DNA from: Bradyrhizobium iriomotense
GTDB lineage: Bacteria > Pseudomonadota > Alphaproteobacteria > Rhizobiales > Xanthobacteraceae
Direction of reading: 5' to 3'
Length of the DNA stretch: 64,000 nucleotides
Assembly (NCBI RefSeq): GCF_018130765.1
Contig: NZ_JAFCJZ010000001.1
Location: 124,001 to 188,000 of the forward strand
The notes under the pieces were generated by a model. That model saw nothing but the letters and a program-made list of their open reading frames with translations, was not told where the DNA came from and did not search any database. Made by a program: the position numbers and the translations under genes. Shown piece by piece: positions 9,657-18,112 of the stretch. Positions within the stretch are counted from its first letter, which is position 1. Every line of letters starts with the position of its first letter.

Positions 9657-10946
9657 CTACTCCGCCGGCGTCAGCTGCCGGTTCAGGCGCAGCGCCGCGG
9701 TCTCGCGCACGCGGACACGGGCGCGGCGCTTCCGCCACCAGATCACGACCCCGGTGACCGAGAGCGCGGCCACCACCAGCCCCATGATCGAGATCAGGAT
9801 GCGGCCGAACAGCCCGACGATACGGCCTGAATGCAGCGGAAACTGCGCCTGCACGAAGATGTCCGCGGCGGTGCCGACCCAGGGCAGCCGCTGGCCGATC
9901 GAACGGCCGTCCTCGCTGTCGTAATAGAGCTGCGCTGGGCCGACGCCGCCGGCGCCGTGATCGTCGCCGGGGTGGAAGAAGGCGGCGGCATAGACGCCAT
10001 GGGCCGGGCCATAATTGATCGAGCCGACTGGGACCGTCCAGCCTCGCGCCTTGCCGTCAGCGGCCGCGCGGGCGGCGATCTCGGCGAACGTCATCCTGGG
10101 CTCGATGGGATCGTCGAGATCGCGATAGGGCCGTTGCTCATAGGGCGTCGGCGTGTAGTTCGACACCATCTTCATCAACGGCGAGAACACCTCGAAATAG
10201 AGGTTCAGCGAGAACGCCGTGAAGGCGATGATGAACAGAACGCCCCAGGTCCACAGGCTGAAGGCGCGATGGATGTCGAAATTGATCCGGTAGGCGCTGC
10301 CCGAGGTCTTGATGGTCCAGGCTGGCGCCCAGCGCGCCCAGAAGCCGCGGTCGAGCTGTCGCGAAACCTCGGGCGCCCGCGCCGCCTTGGCACGTCGCCG
10401 CGACGGCAGTGTCAGATAGAAGCCGACGAAGCAGTCGATGGTCCAGATGATGGCGATCACACCGAGCACGCGCATGCCCCAGCGGTCGCTGCCCCAGAAT
10501 TCCGGGATGTGCATGGTGTAGTGCAGCTTGTAGAGGAACGAGACGAAGTTCTCGCGCGTCACCGGCCACACCGCGCCCCAATAGCGGCGTCCAAGCTCCA
10601 CGCCGGTGTTGGGATCAAGGAAGACCTGGTTGTAGTCGAGCGGATAGCGCTTGCCGGTCACGGGATCAATCCGCGGCATGATGAAGAACCACAGCGAGTG
10701 GCCCTCCTCCGGCGTCATGAACAGATAGACCACGCGCGCACGAGGATCGCGCTGCTCGATCATCTTGGCGAGCTCGATCGAGGGAATTGCCGGGCCCCTG
10801 GTCGAGACGTCGAACAGATGGCTGTTCAGGACGTCGTCGATCTCATGGTCCCAGGAGATGATCGCGCCTGTTATGCCGGAGAAGAACAGGAATCCGGCCG
10901 TGAGCAACCCCGCCCAGCGATGTAGTTTGCCGAATATTGCTCTCAT
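9657..10946 (-). CDS. PepSY-associated membrane protein, probable iron reductase
   Basis: A 429-aa inner-membrane protein with the PepSY_TM layout: helix at residues 13-33 (HRWAGLLTAGFLFFSGITGA), helices near 150-175 and 235-255, and a final helix at 375-400 followed by a basic tail (WWRKRRARVRVRE). Periplasmic loops hold the PepSY-like segments. Histidines at H9 and in HYTMHIPEFWG and HRAFSLWTWG could bind haem. Proteins of this kind commonly sit next to TonB siderophore receptors and are thought to reduce ferric siderophores; here the receptor gene ends 60 bp upstream. The exact substrate is not visible. Confidence 0.85.
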   Translation of the reverse strand: MRAIFGKLHRWAGLLTAGFLFFSGITGAIISWDHEIDDVLNSHLFDVSTRGPAIPSIELAKMIEQRDPRARVVYLFMTPEEGHSLWFFIMPRIDPVTGKRYPLDYNQVFLDPNTGVELGRRYWGAVWPVTRENFVSFLYKLHYTMHIPEFWGSDRWGMRVLGVIAIIWTIDCFVGFYLTLPSRRRAKAARAPEVSRQLDRGFWARWAPAWTIKTSGSAYRINFDIHRAFSLWTWGVLFIIAFTAFSLNLYFEVFSPLMKMVSNYTPTPYEQRPYRDLDDPIEPRMTFAEIAARAAADGKARGWTVPVGSINYGPAHGVYAAAFFHPGDDHGAGGVGPAQLYYDSEDGRSIGQRLPWVGTAADIFVQAQFPLHSGRIVGLFGRILISIMGLVVAALSVTGVVIWWRKRRARVRVRETAALRLNRQLTPAE

Positions 10947-11006
10947 CGTCTTTCTGCTCTCATCCAGCAGGTCTGGCTGCCATGGCCGGACCGTCTTGAG
11001 TTGAAC

Positions 11007-13304
11007 TCACCAGCGGTACGTCAGCTTGCCGATGGCTTTCCGTCCCTCCGCGTAGAAGCAGCCCGACAGGCTGTAGCAGGCGGCGACATAGCGGGTGTCG
11101 GCGAGGTTGGTGACGTTCAGCGACAGGCGCCAATTGTCCCTGCTATAGGCAAGCAGCGCATCCAGCACGGTCGAGGCTCCGACCTTGAACGTGTTGGCGT
11201 CATCGCCCCATGTCGCGCCGACGTAACGGATGCCGCCGCCGAACTGCAAGCCCGCCAGCATCCCGTTCTGGAGCGTGTAGTCGCTCCACAGCGAGGCGCG
11301 GTTGAGCGGCACGGTGACGGGTGCCTTGCCGACATTGACCGGATCCTGCGTGACGATGGCATCGACATAGGCATAGGCCGCGCGCAGGTTCCAGCCGTCG
11401 GCGAGTGACATCGTGCCTTCGAGCTCGATGCCGCGCGATTTCACCTGGCCGGTCTGATCGGCGAAGGTGGATCCGGGCGCATAGGTGACGACGTTGTCGC
11501 GCGTGAGGTCGAAGGCCGCAAAGGTGAACAGCGCGTTCCAGCCGAGCGGCTGATACTTGACGCCGACCTCGTACTGGACGCCGGTTTCAGGATTGAGCAT
11601 CTGGCCGCCCGGCCCCGTCGCCAGCACCGGCAGGAACGATTCCGAGTAGCTGAAGTACGGCGCGATGCCGTTGTCGAAATTGTACATCACCGCGGCGCGG
11701 CCGGTGAAGGCCGAGGCATCCTTCGAGACCGACGTGTTGGCGATGCCGTTGTCGACCTGCGTCGTGACGAAATCCTGGCGGCCGCCGAACTGGAACGACA
11801 GCCGGCCGAGCTTGATCTGATCCTGCGCATAAAGCCCGACCTGCGACTGCTTGACGCCGGTGTTGTCGCTCATCGCGCCGATAGTCCAGTCGTAGCTGTA
11901 GACCGGATTGAAGACGTTGATCTCGGGGGCCGACGTCGTGACGCTGAACGCGGTGTCGCGGAAGGTGGTGTTGCGATAATCGATCCCGACCAGCGTGGTA
12001 TGGCTGAGGACGCCGGTCGTGAACTTGCCCTGCAGCTGGTTATCCACCGCAAAGGAGTTGATGTAGGAGTTGCTATAACTGCCGTAGCGCGCGAGCTGCC
12101 CCGCGGCCTCGTCGGTATAGCCGCCGCCGTAAAACACCTTCTCCTCGTTGTGCTGGTAGGCGTAGCGCAGGTTCTGCCGGAACGTGATGTTGTCGGTGAA
12201 ATCGTGCGAGAGCTGGTAGCCGATCGTCGCGATCTCGGTGTTGAAGGCGTCGAAGCTCGGCACGCCCGCGAAGAACGAGACCGGGATGGCGCGGCCGTTG
12301 TTCGGCCACACCGTGCCCGAGGCCGGCAGGAACTGGAGGCCCCACCCTGCCCGGTCCTTCTGATAGTTGGCGAGCACGGTGAGGGTCGTGTCCTCGTTCG
12401 GCTTGAAGGTAACGGCGGGCGCGATGAAGACGCGGTTGTCCTTGCTGAAGTCGACCTGGGTCTCGCCGTCGCGCACCACGCCGGTCAGGCGCCACAGCAC
12501 GGTGCCTTCCTTGTTCGCTGGGCCGCCCATGTCGAACTGGCCCTGATAGCGGTTGAAGCTGCCGCCGGAGATCGAGACCTCGCCGAATTGCTGCGCGGTC
12601 GGCAGTTTTGTCACGTAGTTGAGCAGGCCGCCGGTGCCGCTGCCGCCATACATCGCGGAAGACGGTCCCTTGAGCACCTCGAGCCGCTCGGCGCCGTAGG
12701 GATCGAGGCCGTTGAAGTGGACGTAATTGCTGGACGGGATTCGCAGGCCGTCGATGTAGAGGCCCGGCATGGTCATGTCGAAGCCGCGGATCTGGAGACC
12801 GCCGAAGCGGGTGTCCGAGCCGCCATTGACGTCGCCGCTGACACCTGCGGTGTAGCGCAGCGCCTCGCCGATCGAGACCGCGCCCTGGTTCCTGACCTGG
12901 TCGGTGGTGACGATGGAGACCGACTGCGGGGTCTCGATCAGCGGCGTATCGGTCTTGGTAGCGGTGCCGCTGCGCGTGGCGACGAACCCGCGCACAGGTC
13001 CGCCAGCGCGTTCACCTGTCGCGCCATTTGAAGCGGACTGGGTCGGCGCGGCCTGCTGCGCGGGCGCGCGACGGCTGGCGCGGGAGGTTCGTGTCGATGC
13101 CGTTCGTCGCGACACGGCGGTCGCCGCAGGACGTGCGCGCTGGGCCGGCGCGTCGACGGTGACCGAGGGAATTTGCGTTTGCGCTTGCACCTGCACGGGA
13201 CCAAGGGGAAGGAGGAGAGCGGCTGAGCTGACGGCTCCGAAGAAGAGCACCTGAAGCTGTCGATGGCGCGTTTGGAAACGCGCAGGAAGTTGGTAGTCAA
13301 TCAC
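11007..13304 (-). CDS. TonB-dependent siderophore receptor
   Basis: A 765-aa outer-membrane receptor of the FhuA/FpvA-like siderophore class. The start is a GTG at 13304, giving a signal peptide (core VLFFGAVSSAALLLPLG) that ends near VQAQ. An Ala/Arg/Thr-rich linker follows, then a plug domain (about residues 120-230: LIETPQSVSIVTTDQVRNQG, LYIDGLRIPSS, ERLEVLKGPSSAMYG) and a 22-strand barrel ending in an aromatic residue (GKLTYRW). The plug motifs are canonical. The ligand cannot be read from sequence. An Irr-box-like site lies 164 bp upstream. Confidence 0.93.
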   Translation of the reverse strand: MIDYQLPARFQTRHRQLQVLFFGAVSSAALLLPLGPVQVQAQTQIPSVTVDAPAQRARPAATAVSRRTASTRTSRASRRAPAQQAAPTQSASNGATGERAGGPVRGFVATRSGTATKTDTPLIETPQSVSIVTTDQVRNQGAVSIGEALRYTAGVSGDVNGGSDTRFGGLQIRGFDMTMPGLYIDGLRIPSSNYVHFNGLDPYGAERLEVLKGPSSAMYGGSGTGGLLNYVTKLPTAQQFGEVSISGGSFNRYQGQFDMGGPANKEGTVLWRLTGVVRDGETQVDFSKDNRVFIAPAVTFKPNEDTTLTVLANYQKDRAGWGLQFLPASGTVWPNNGRAIPVSFFAGVPSFDAFNTEIATIGYQLSHDFTDNITFRQNLRYAYQHNEEKVFYGGGYTDEAAGQLARYGSYSNSYINSFAVDNQLQGKFTTGVLSHTTLVGIDYRNTTFRDTAFSVTTSAPEINVFNPVYSYDWTIGAMSDNTGVKQSQVGLYAQDQIKLGRLSFQFGGRQDFVTTQVDNGIANTSVSKDASAFTGRAAVMYNFDNGIAPYFSYSESFLPVLATGPGGQMLNPETGVQYEVGVKYQPLGWNALFTFAAFDLTRDNVVTYAPGSTFADQTGQVKSRGIELEGTMSLADGWNLRAAYAYVDAIVTQDPVNVGKAPVTVPLNRASLWSDYTLQNGMLAGLQFGGGIRYVGATWGDDANTFKVGASTVLDALLAYSRDNWRLSLNVTNLADTRYVAACYSLSGCFYAEGRKAIGKLTYRW

Positions 13305-13681
13305 GTCTTAGCAGCCCCACGCACTGCCGGCTTCGCCGGTATCGTTTTTGATGCCCCGCCCTAACGCAGGCGATTTCGGAGCGCGATAGGAACCGGGTTA
13401 GAACTTCTCCAGACCTGTGCGCAGCACGTGCGGCGAATGCGCTCAGGCGCGAAGAGCGGCGCGCGGATTTGGAATTTTTCTAGGCGACGTCGTCAATCGA
13501 CGAGGCGCGAGCACCAGTGACAAGCGGGCGCGGAGAACGAATCCTTTACCATGGCCTCGGCGCTTGATTGAGCGTGAGGAACCTCGGGAGTAGAATTTGT
13601 TGCGGGATATTTCATTTGCGTTGCAGACCGTGCCGCAACGTTCTGTGCCAGCGCATGCTGGGCATCCGGGGTTCGACGTCC
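13305..13681. other. Intergenic leader region of the TonB receptor gene
   Basis: About 377 bp without a convincing gene. It holds a small hairpin CCGGC-TTC-GCCGG (13327-13339) that would lie in the 5' leader of the receptor mRNA, a dyad AGAACTTCT near 13400, and the Irr-box-like palindrome at 13468-13484. The distal part must also carry the promoter of the PilZ/XRE gene on the + strand. Confidence 0.6.
13468..13484. promoter_or_regulatory. Candidate Irr box (iron control element)
   Basis: The 17 bases TTTGGAATTTTTCTAGG match the rhizobial Irr/ICE consensus TTTAGAA-N3-TTCTAAA at 11 of 14 defined positions, including the core GAA-N3-TTC. It lies 164 bp upstream of the TonB receptor start, a gene class often under Irr or iron control in Bradyrhizobium. 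Functional assignment is inference. Confidence 0.45.
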
Positions 13682-14236
13682 ATGAGCGAATTGCGCGCTG
13701 CGACCAGGCAATCCACGGCGAGGACGGGGCTCGTCGAGTTCGACGGCCCCAGGGGCACCGTCAGCATCCCCTGCACGATCGCGGACGTCTCAGGCACCGG
13801 AGCAAGGCTGAAGCTCGACTGGTCGCTGGTGTTTCCGAAAGAGGCCACGCTGATCTTCGCCGACGGGCTACGCAAGACCTGTCGTGTCGCCTGGCAGAAG
13901 CGGCGGCTGCTCGGCGTCGCCTTCGCGGACGGCGTTGCGAGCCTCGACGAGCAGGCTCTGATGATGACCGAGGAAGAGCAGGCTCTGCACCGGCAGCACA
14001 TCGGCGCGCAGGTCAAGGCCGCGCGCGAGGCGCGGGGTTATACCGAGGTGCAGATCGCGAACCTCATCAGCGTCTCGCCCGAGTTCGTGTCGCGAGCCGA
14101 GAGCGGAGAGCTGAGCATCCCGCTGCACCAGCTCACGCACATTGCCGATCTGCTGCTGGTCGACCTCGACAGCCTCGTTGCCGGCCCGGCATCGATCGTA
14201 GTGCCGGCGAGCGACGCCGAACTGGCGGCGGGCTGA
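13682..14236 (+). CDS. PilZ-like domain fused to XRE-type helix-turn-helix
   Basis: The 184-aa product combines two domains. Residues 1-75 look like a PilZ domain (TIADVSGTGARLKL, residues 32-45, matches the DxSxxG signature; the usual N-terminal RxxxR is only loosely represented by RQSTAR). Residues about 104-165 form a Cro/C1-type HTH (AREARGYTEVQIANLISVSP...FVSRAESGELSIP). The start at 13682 is chosen because the PilZ part begins soon after; an in-frame ATG at 13658 is possible. This would be a cytoplasmic DNA-binding protein with a possible c-di-GMP-responsive or degenerate PilZ input. Neighbours give no target. Confidence 0.78.
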   Translation: MSELRAATRQSTARTGLVEFDGPRGTVSIPCTIADVSGTGARLKLDWSLVFPKEATLIFADGLRKTCRVAWQKRRLLGVAFADGVASLDEQALMMTEEEQALHRQHIGAQVKAAREARGYTEVQIANLISVSPEFVSRAESGELSIPLHQLTHIADLLLVDLDSLVAGPASIVVPASDAELAAG

Positions 14237-14346
14237 AGGCACACCCCTTCCCGGACATCCCTGCCCCCTGCGGCTGTAAGTGGGAAACGCCGTTTGCCTG
14301 CTGTAAGGTCGTCCCTGTGCCAGTGTCGGCGCAGGAGATGATGTTC

Positions 14347-14739
14347 ATGGCGGAGCTCGGCTTCGGTCGGTTCATGAAGGATCACCGGGAGTTTTTCAAT
14401 GCGCTGGCCGAGGACGGCTGGCGGGCCGTTCCCGGTTATGTCGGTGTCGAGGAGAAGATCCTGTCCGGCCGTTTCGATCACCCGGCGCAATCGGGCGCCG
14501 TGACGCGGCTGTCGCGCTGGGCCGCCGGTGCATCGGTCAAGCATCCGGTTTCACACGATTGGTGCGAGGAAGTGTTTCTGATCTCGGGCACGCTGTCGAT
14601 CGGCACGGCGGCACAGGAAACGCAGCGGCTCGAGGCCGGCACCTATGCCGTGAGGCCGGCCCATGTCGAACATGGACCGTTCTTCACCCGCGGCGGCTGC
14701 CTGATGATCGAGTTTCTCTACTACCCGCCTGCTGCCTAG
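14347..14739 (+). CDS. Cupin-domain protein
   Basis: A 130-aa single-domain cupin resembling the ChrR-type cupin fold: KHPVSHDWCEEVFLISGTLSIG (metal-binding first motif with H and E) and a second motif RPAHVEHGPFFTRGG. The ATG at 14347 has GGAG nine bases upstream; in-frame ATGs at 14338 and 14341 are less well spaced. The gene is convergent with the amine oxidase gene and their ends overlap by 4 bp. A role as a small metal-binding sensor or as an enzyme of amine breakdown products is possible; neither is shown. Confidence 0.78.
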   Translation: MAELGFGRFMKDHREFFNALAEDGWRAVPGYVGVEEKILSGRFDHPAQSGAVTRLSRWAAGASVKHPVSHDWCEEVFLISGTLSIGTAAQETQRLEAGTYAVRPAHVEHGPFFTRGGCLMIEFLYYPPAA

Positions 14740-16730
14740 CTGTTACAGCATGAGCTGCCGTCGCCCTTCTCCTCGCCCGCAAGCACGCTGCGGCTGTTGC
14801 GCTCCGGCGGGATGTCGGAGGCCGCGTTAGCCGCGAAGAAGCCGGTCGGCTTCAGCATGAAGCCGGCATATTCGACCGGCATGATCGGAAAGTCCTCGGG
14901 CTTGCAGACATGGGTGTGGCCGAAGGAGTGCCAGACCACGATGTCGGCATTCTCGATGTTGCGGTTCTGCGCGGCATAGCGCGGCAGGCCGTCGCCGCCG
15001 GCGTGGACGTTGGGATAGTCACCGCTGGCGTATTTCTCGTCCTTGTCGAAGGCGGTGACCCAGACGTGTTTGGTGGCAAAGCCGCCGCGCCTGCGCACAT
15101 AGCTCCCCTCCTGCGCCAGCATCAGCGGGCTCGGATTGACGACGAGCTTGTAGGCCGGGGCGTTGCCGACCGAATTGGTCTCGTTGGGATTGCTGATCTT
15201 CCAGAACCGGCCGGTCTCGCCGTTGGCGATCGCCACCGCGTCGCGCTCGCGCGACAGCACCCGCGTCGTGGTGTCGAACACGTTGCCGTGCGGATTGTCG
15301 TGGCCCCAAGGCCGCGGCACGAAATCGTGCTCCGTCACCGTGTTGCCGCCACCGTCGAGATCCATGTGCAGGCGCACGTTGAAGAAATGCTGGTGCGTGG
15401 GACCGCCGAGATTGTCGTCGACCATGCCACCCCATCTGTATGTTTCGCCTGGTGGCACGGCGGCGGTCTGGATGATGCCGGTGAGTTTTGTCTCGAGCTG
15501 GATCGTGCCATCCTGGTAGAGATACCAGTAGAAGCCGTAATCGTAATTGCCGACGGTGGCGAAGAACGAGATGACGAGGCGGCGCGATCTGCGCACCTCG
15601 AACAGGCCGTTGCGGAATTCGTAATGTTTCCAGGCAATTCCGTAGTCTTCTTCATGCATGCAGATAGCGTTCTGCATGACGAAGGGCTCGCCCTTGTTGT
15701 CGGCGGCCGGGACGTCGAAATAATGGATGTTGCCAAGGCAGTCGCAGCCGAGCTCCAGCGCGTTGGCGAGCATGCCGAGCCCGTACTCGCCGGCATCGAA
15801 CGCCGACTTCCAGAAATGGTTCGCGGTCGGATCGGCGTAAGGCACCACCATCTCGGTGACGCTGGCGCGATGGATCAGCGAGCGCTTGCGTGCACCGTCC
15901 TGATAGCTGAGTTGATGCAGCACCAGTCCCTCGCGCGGCGTGAAGCCAACGCGAAAACTCCATTTCTGCCAGTCGACCTTCCAGCCATCGACCTTGAAGC
16001 TCGGACCCTCCGGCTGCTCGATATGCAACGGCTTGATGTCGGTGCGCGGGTTCTTGATTTCATGCGCACCATAATTCCGCTTCTTGCGCGGGATCGGGAC
16101 GATCGGGTCCTCGTCGGTGAGGTCGATGACCTTACCGCCGATCAGGTCGACCACGGCCACCACGCCCTCGATCGGATGCGCATAGCCGTTGTCCTGCAGG
16201 TGCTCGCGAAAATAGCTGACGGCCCGCACGATGCGCGCGCCGCGTTCGAATTCCTTGTCGAAGAAACCCGAGGAGAACGGATCGACCTGGACCAGCTCGA
16301 TGTCCTTGTCGGTCAGCCCGCGCCGGATCATCGCCGCGCGCCATCTGGCATCGGCCTTCACCACGGCCTCGCACTTGAAGAACTCTTCCAGCATCACCGG
16401 CGGCTGCCCGTACGGCGCCTCGCGGTTCGGGATGATTTTGCGCGCGACGATCTCATTGCGGGCGAGATCGACGATATGCTCGATCGCCTCGCCTGTGGTC
16501 ACATCCAGCGTCAGGACGAAAGCGCGGCGCGCTGCTTCGCCCGCGGCAAGCTCCTGCTTGGTCGGCTCTTCCAGCCGCACCGTCGGGAAGCGGCAGTTTT
16601 CGGGCGATGTGGCCGCCGCACGCACCAGCGTGCAGGCCGCGGTGATCTCTTCGGCCGTCAGCGGATCGAGCGGATGCGGCGCAGCAGCCTGCGCTTGCAG
16701 TTTGGCTTTGAGGGTATCGAGCATAGGCAT
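14736..16730 (-). CDS. tynA: Copper-containing primary amine oxidase
   Basis: Oxidises primary amines to aldehydes with release of NH3 and H2O2 (664 aa). The TPQ cofactor tyrosine is Y396 in the NYDY motif. Copper ligands fit the family spacing: H446 and H448 (HQHFFNVRLH) and H607 (HSFGHTHVCKPEDFPIMP). There is no signal peptide, so the enzyme should be cytoplasmic. The start is the ATG at 16730 (MPMLDTLK); the frame is open further upstream, but that part lies antisense-like within the hydrolase gene and has no protein-like character. The C-terminus SSCCNS is unusual. It sits 8 bp after the serine hydrolase gene in one operon. Tyramine or phenethylamine are likely substrates by family. Confidence 0.94.
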   Translation of the reverse strand: MPMLDTLKAKLQAQAAAPHPLDPLTAEEITAACTLVRAAATSPENCRFPTVRLEEPTKQELAAGEAARRAFVLTLDVTTGEAIEHIVDLARNEIVARKIIPNREAPYGQPPVMLEEFFKCEAVVKADARWRAAMIRRGLTDKDIELVQVDPFSSGFFDKEFERGARIVRAVSYFREHLQDNGYAHPIEGVVAVVDLIGGKVIDLTDEDPIVPIPRKKRNYGAHEIKNPRTDIKPLHIEQPEGPSFKVDGWKVDWQKWSFRVGFTPREGLVLHQLSYQDGARKRSLIHRASVTEMVVPYADPTANHFWKSAFDAGEYGLGMLANALELGCDCLGNIHYFDVPAADNKGEPFVMQNAICMHEEDYGIAWKHYEFRNGLFEVRRSRRLVISFFATVGNYDYGFYWYLYQDGTIQLETKLTGIIQTAAVPPGETYRWGGMVDDNLGGPTHQHFFNVRLHMDLDGGGNTVTEHDFVPRPWGHDNPHGNVFDTTTRVLSRERDAVAIANGETGRFWKISNPNETNSVGNAPAYKLVVNPSPLMLAQEGSYVRRRGGFATKHVWVTAFDKDEKYASGDYPNVHAGGDGLPRYAAQNRNIENADIVVWHSFGHTHVCKPEDFPIMPVEYAGFMLKPTGFFAANAASDIPPERNSRSVLAGEEKGDGSSCCNS

Positions 16731-16738
16731 GTCCAAAG

Positions 16739-17929
16739 TCAGGCGAGATGCGCGGTGATGGCGCTGAAGGCGGCAAACCAGCGCTGATCGATCGGCACGT
16801 CCATCGCCTTGGGCTGCGTCGCGAGCTTGGCTATGACGGTGTCGGAATCGAGATCGACATAGAGGTGCTGGCCGTGAATGCCGATCGCGGTGAGCGCGTT
16901 GCGCGACGGGTCGATCGTGAACCATTTGCTGCGGTAGCGCGCACCCGGGAAGAACTCGGCGAGGTCGCCGTCGGCCCAGGCCTGGGGGTCGCCGTTCTCG
17001 CGAATGTCGTCGATCCACCAGCCCGGCACCACCTGCCGCCCCTCGACCACGCCGCGGCAGCGCATCATCTCGCCGAAACGGATGAGATCACGTGCGGTGA
17101 CGGAGATACCGCCGGCGATGCGGCCCATGCCGTGGCTGTCGAGCGTGAGCGAGCCGTCCTCCTCCGCGCCCAGGGGCTGCCAGAGATATTCGGAGAGGAT
17201 GCGATGGTAGGGCATGCCGCAGGCGCGCTCATAGACCCAGCCGAGCACCTCGGTGTTGGTCGAGACGTAGTGGAACACCTTGCCGTGCGGCTTGCCGGTC
17301 CCGCGCAGCGTGGTGAGATAGGCGCGCTGATGACCGGGCTCGACGCCCGGAGGCGGCATATCCCAGCCCGAGGAGAAGCGATAGCGCGCGACGTCGCCTG
17401 CGGGGTCCTCGTAATCCTCCTCGAAGTTGATGGCGACGGCCATGTCGAGGAGGTTGCGGACGGTGCAGCTGCCGTAGACCGACGTCTCCAGCTCCGGCAC
17501 GTAGCGCAGCACCCTCGCCTCGGGATCAAGCAGGCCCCGCGCGGCCAGAATGCCGCCGAGCGTCCCGGCGATCGCCTTGCTGATCGAACAGATCAGATGC
17601 GGCGTGGTCGCGGTCATGCCGTCGCCGTACCATTCGTGGATCAGGGTGCCCCGGTGCATGACGAGCAGCGTGTCGGCGAAGGTCTCGCGCAGCGTGGCTT
17701 CGATCGTGGTCTCTTTACCATCGGGCGCGGTGAAGCCGAGTTTTGCCAGCTCGCGCGGCGCGCTTGGCATCGGCGTCGGCTGTGCCGAGCGGCGGATCTC
17801 GGCGGTCGGTAGCACCTCGCGGGTGTGGGTGAAGCCCCAGCGGATGGCGGGAAAGCTGCGCCAGTTGGCGCGGGTCACCTGGGCCTCCGGTGCCGGCGGG
17901 CTGCCGCGCATGACGTCAGTCGGTCGCAT
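16739..17929 (-). CDS. Serine hydrolase of the class C beta-lactamase family
   Basis: A 396-aa cytoplasmic enzyme of the beta-lactamase/6-aminohexanoate-dimer hydrolase type. The catalytic SxxK is S115-I-S-K118 (CSISKAIAG). The second motif is the Tyr in FHYVSTNTEVLGW, and the segment SHGMGRIAGGISVTARDLIRFGEMM is typical of the family. The start at 17929 is fixed by a strong GGAGGG site. It is the first gene of an operon with the amine oxidase and may release a primary amine from an amide or ester for the oxidase to use; that link is inference. Divergent from the AraC-type regulator. Confidence 0.88.
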   Translation of the reverse strand: MRPTDVMRGSPPAPEAQVTRANWRSFPAIRWGFTHTREVLPTAEIRRSAQPTPMPSAPRELAKLGFTAPDGKETTIEATLRETFADTLLVMHRGTLIHEWYGDGMTATTPHLICSISKAIAGTLGGILAARGLLDPEARVLRYVPELETSVYGSCTVRNLLDMAVAINFEEDYEDPAGDVARYRFSSGWDMPPPGVEPGHQRAYLTTLRGTGKPHGKVFHYVSTNTEVLGWVYERACGMPYHRILSEYLWQPLGAEEDGSLTLDSHGMGRIAGGISVTARDLIRFGEMMRCRGVVEGRQVVPGWWIDDIRENGDPQAWADGDLAEFFPGARYRSKWFTIDPSRNALTAIGIHGQHLYVDLDSDTVIAKLATQPKAMDVPIDQRWFAAFSAITAHLA

Positions 17930-18112
17930 CTCAATCCCTCCGCGAAGCGCCATCCGACTGCGAGGCCGGAACGGCAGGACGGAAGCCTGCACAGTGGCGC
18001 GGTCAGGCGTTATCGAAATCCCGCAATATTTTGCTGGACAGGAGCGCAGGGCGTGCCAGTCTTGACGGCAGTTCCTGCCGCGTTCTCGGCTGGCACATTC
18101 CGACGTATTGTC
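17930..18112. promoter_or_regulatory. Divergent promoter region with nested inverted repeats
   Basis: Between the hydrolase/amine-oxidase operon and the AraC-type regulator. It contains GTGCCAG (18053-18059) and CTGGCAC (18090-18096) flanking a hairpin CGGCAG-TTC-CTGCCG (18066-18080), a few bases before the regulator ATG. This could be an operator for autoregulation; the function is inferred from position only. Confidence 0.35.

Noticed and set aside
13327..13345. Rho-independent terminator (hairpin followed by TTTTT on +)
   Set aside because: There is no + strand gene ending upstream of it; the hairpin lies in the leader of the minus-strand receptor gene and the T-run is probably incidental.
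14910..16787. Open frame of 625 codons on + opposite the amine oxidase
   Set aside because: Antisense of a gene with intact TPQ and copper ligands; no start context or domain.
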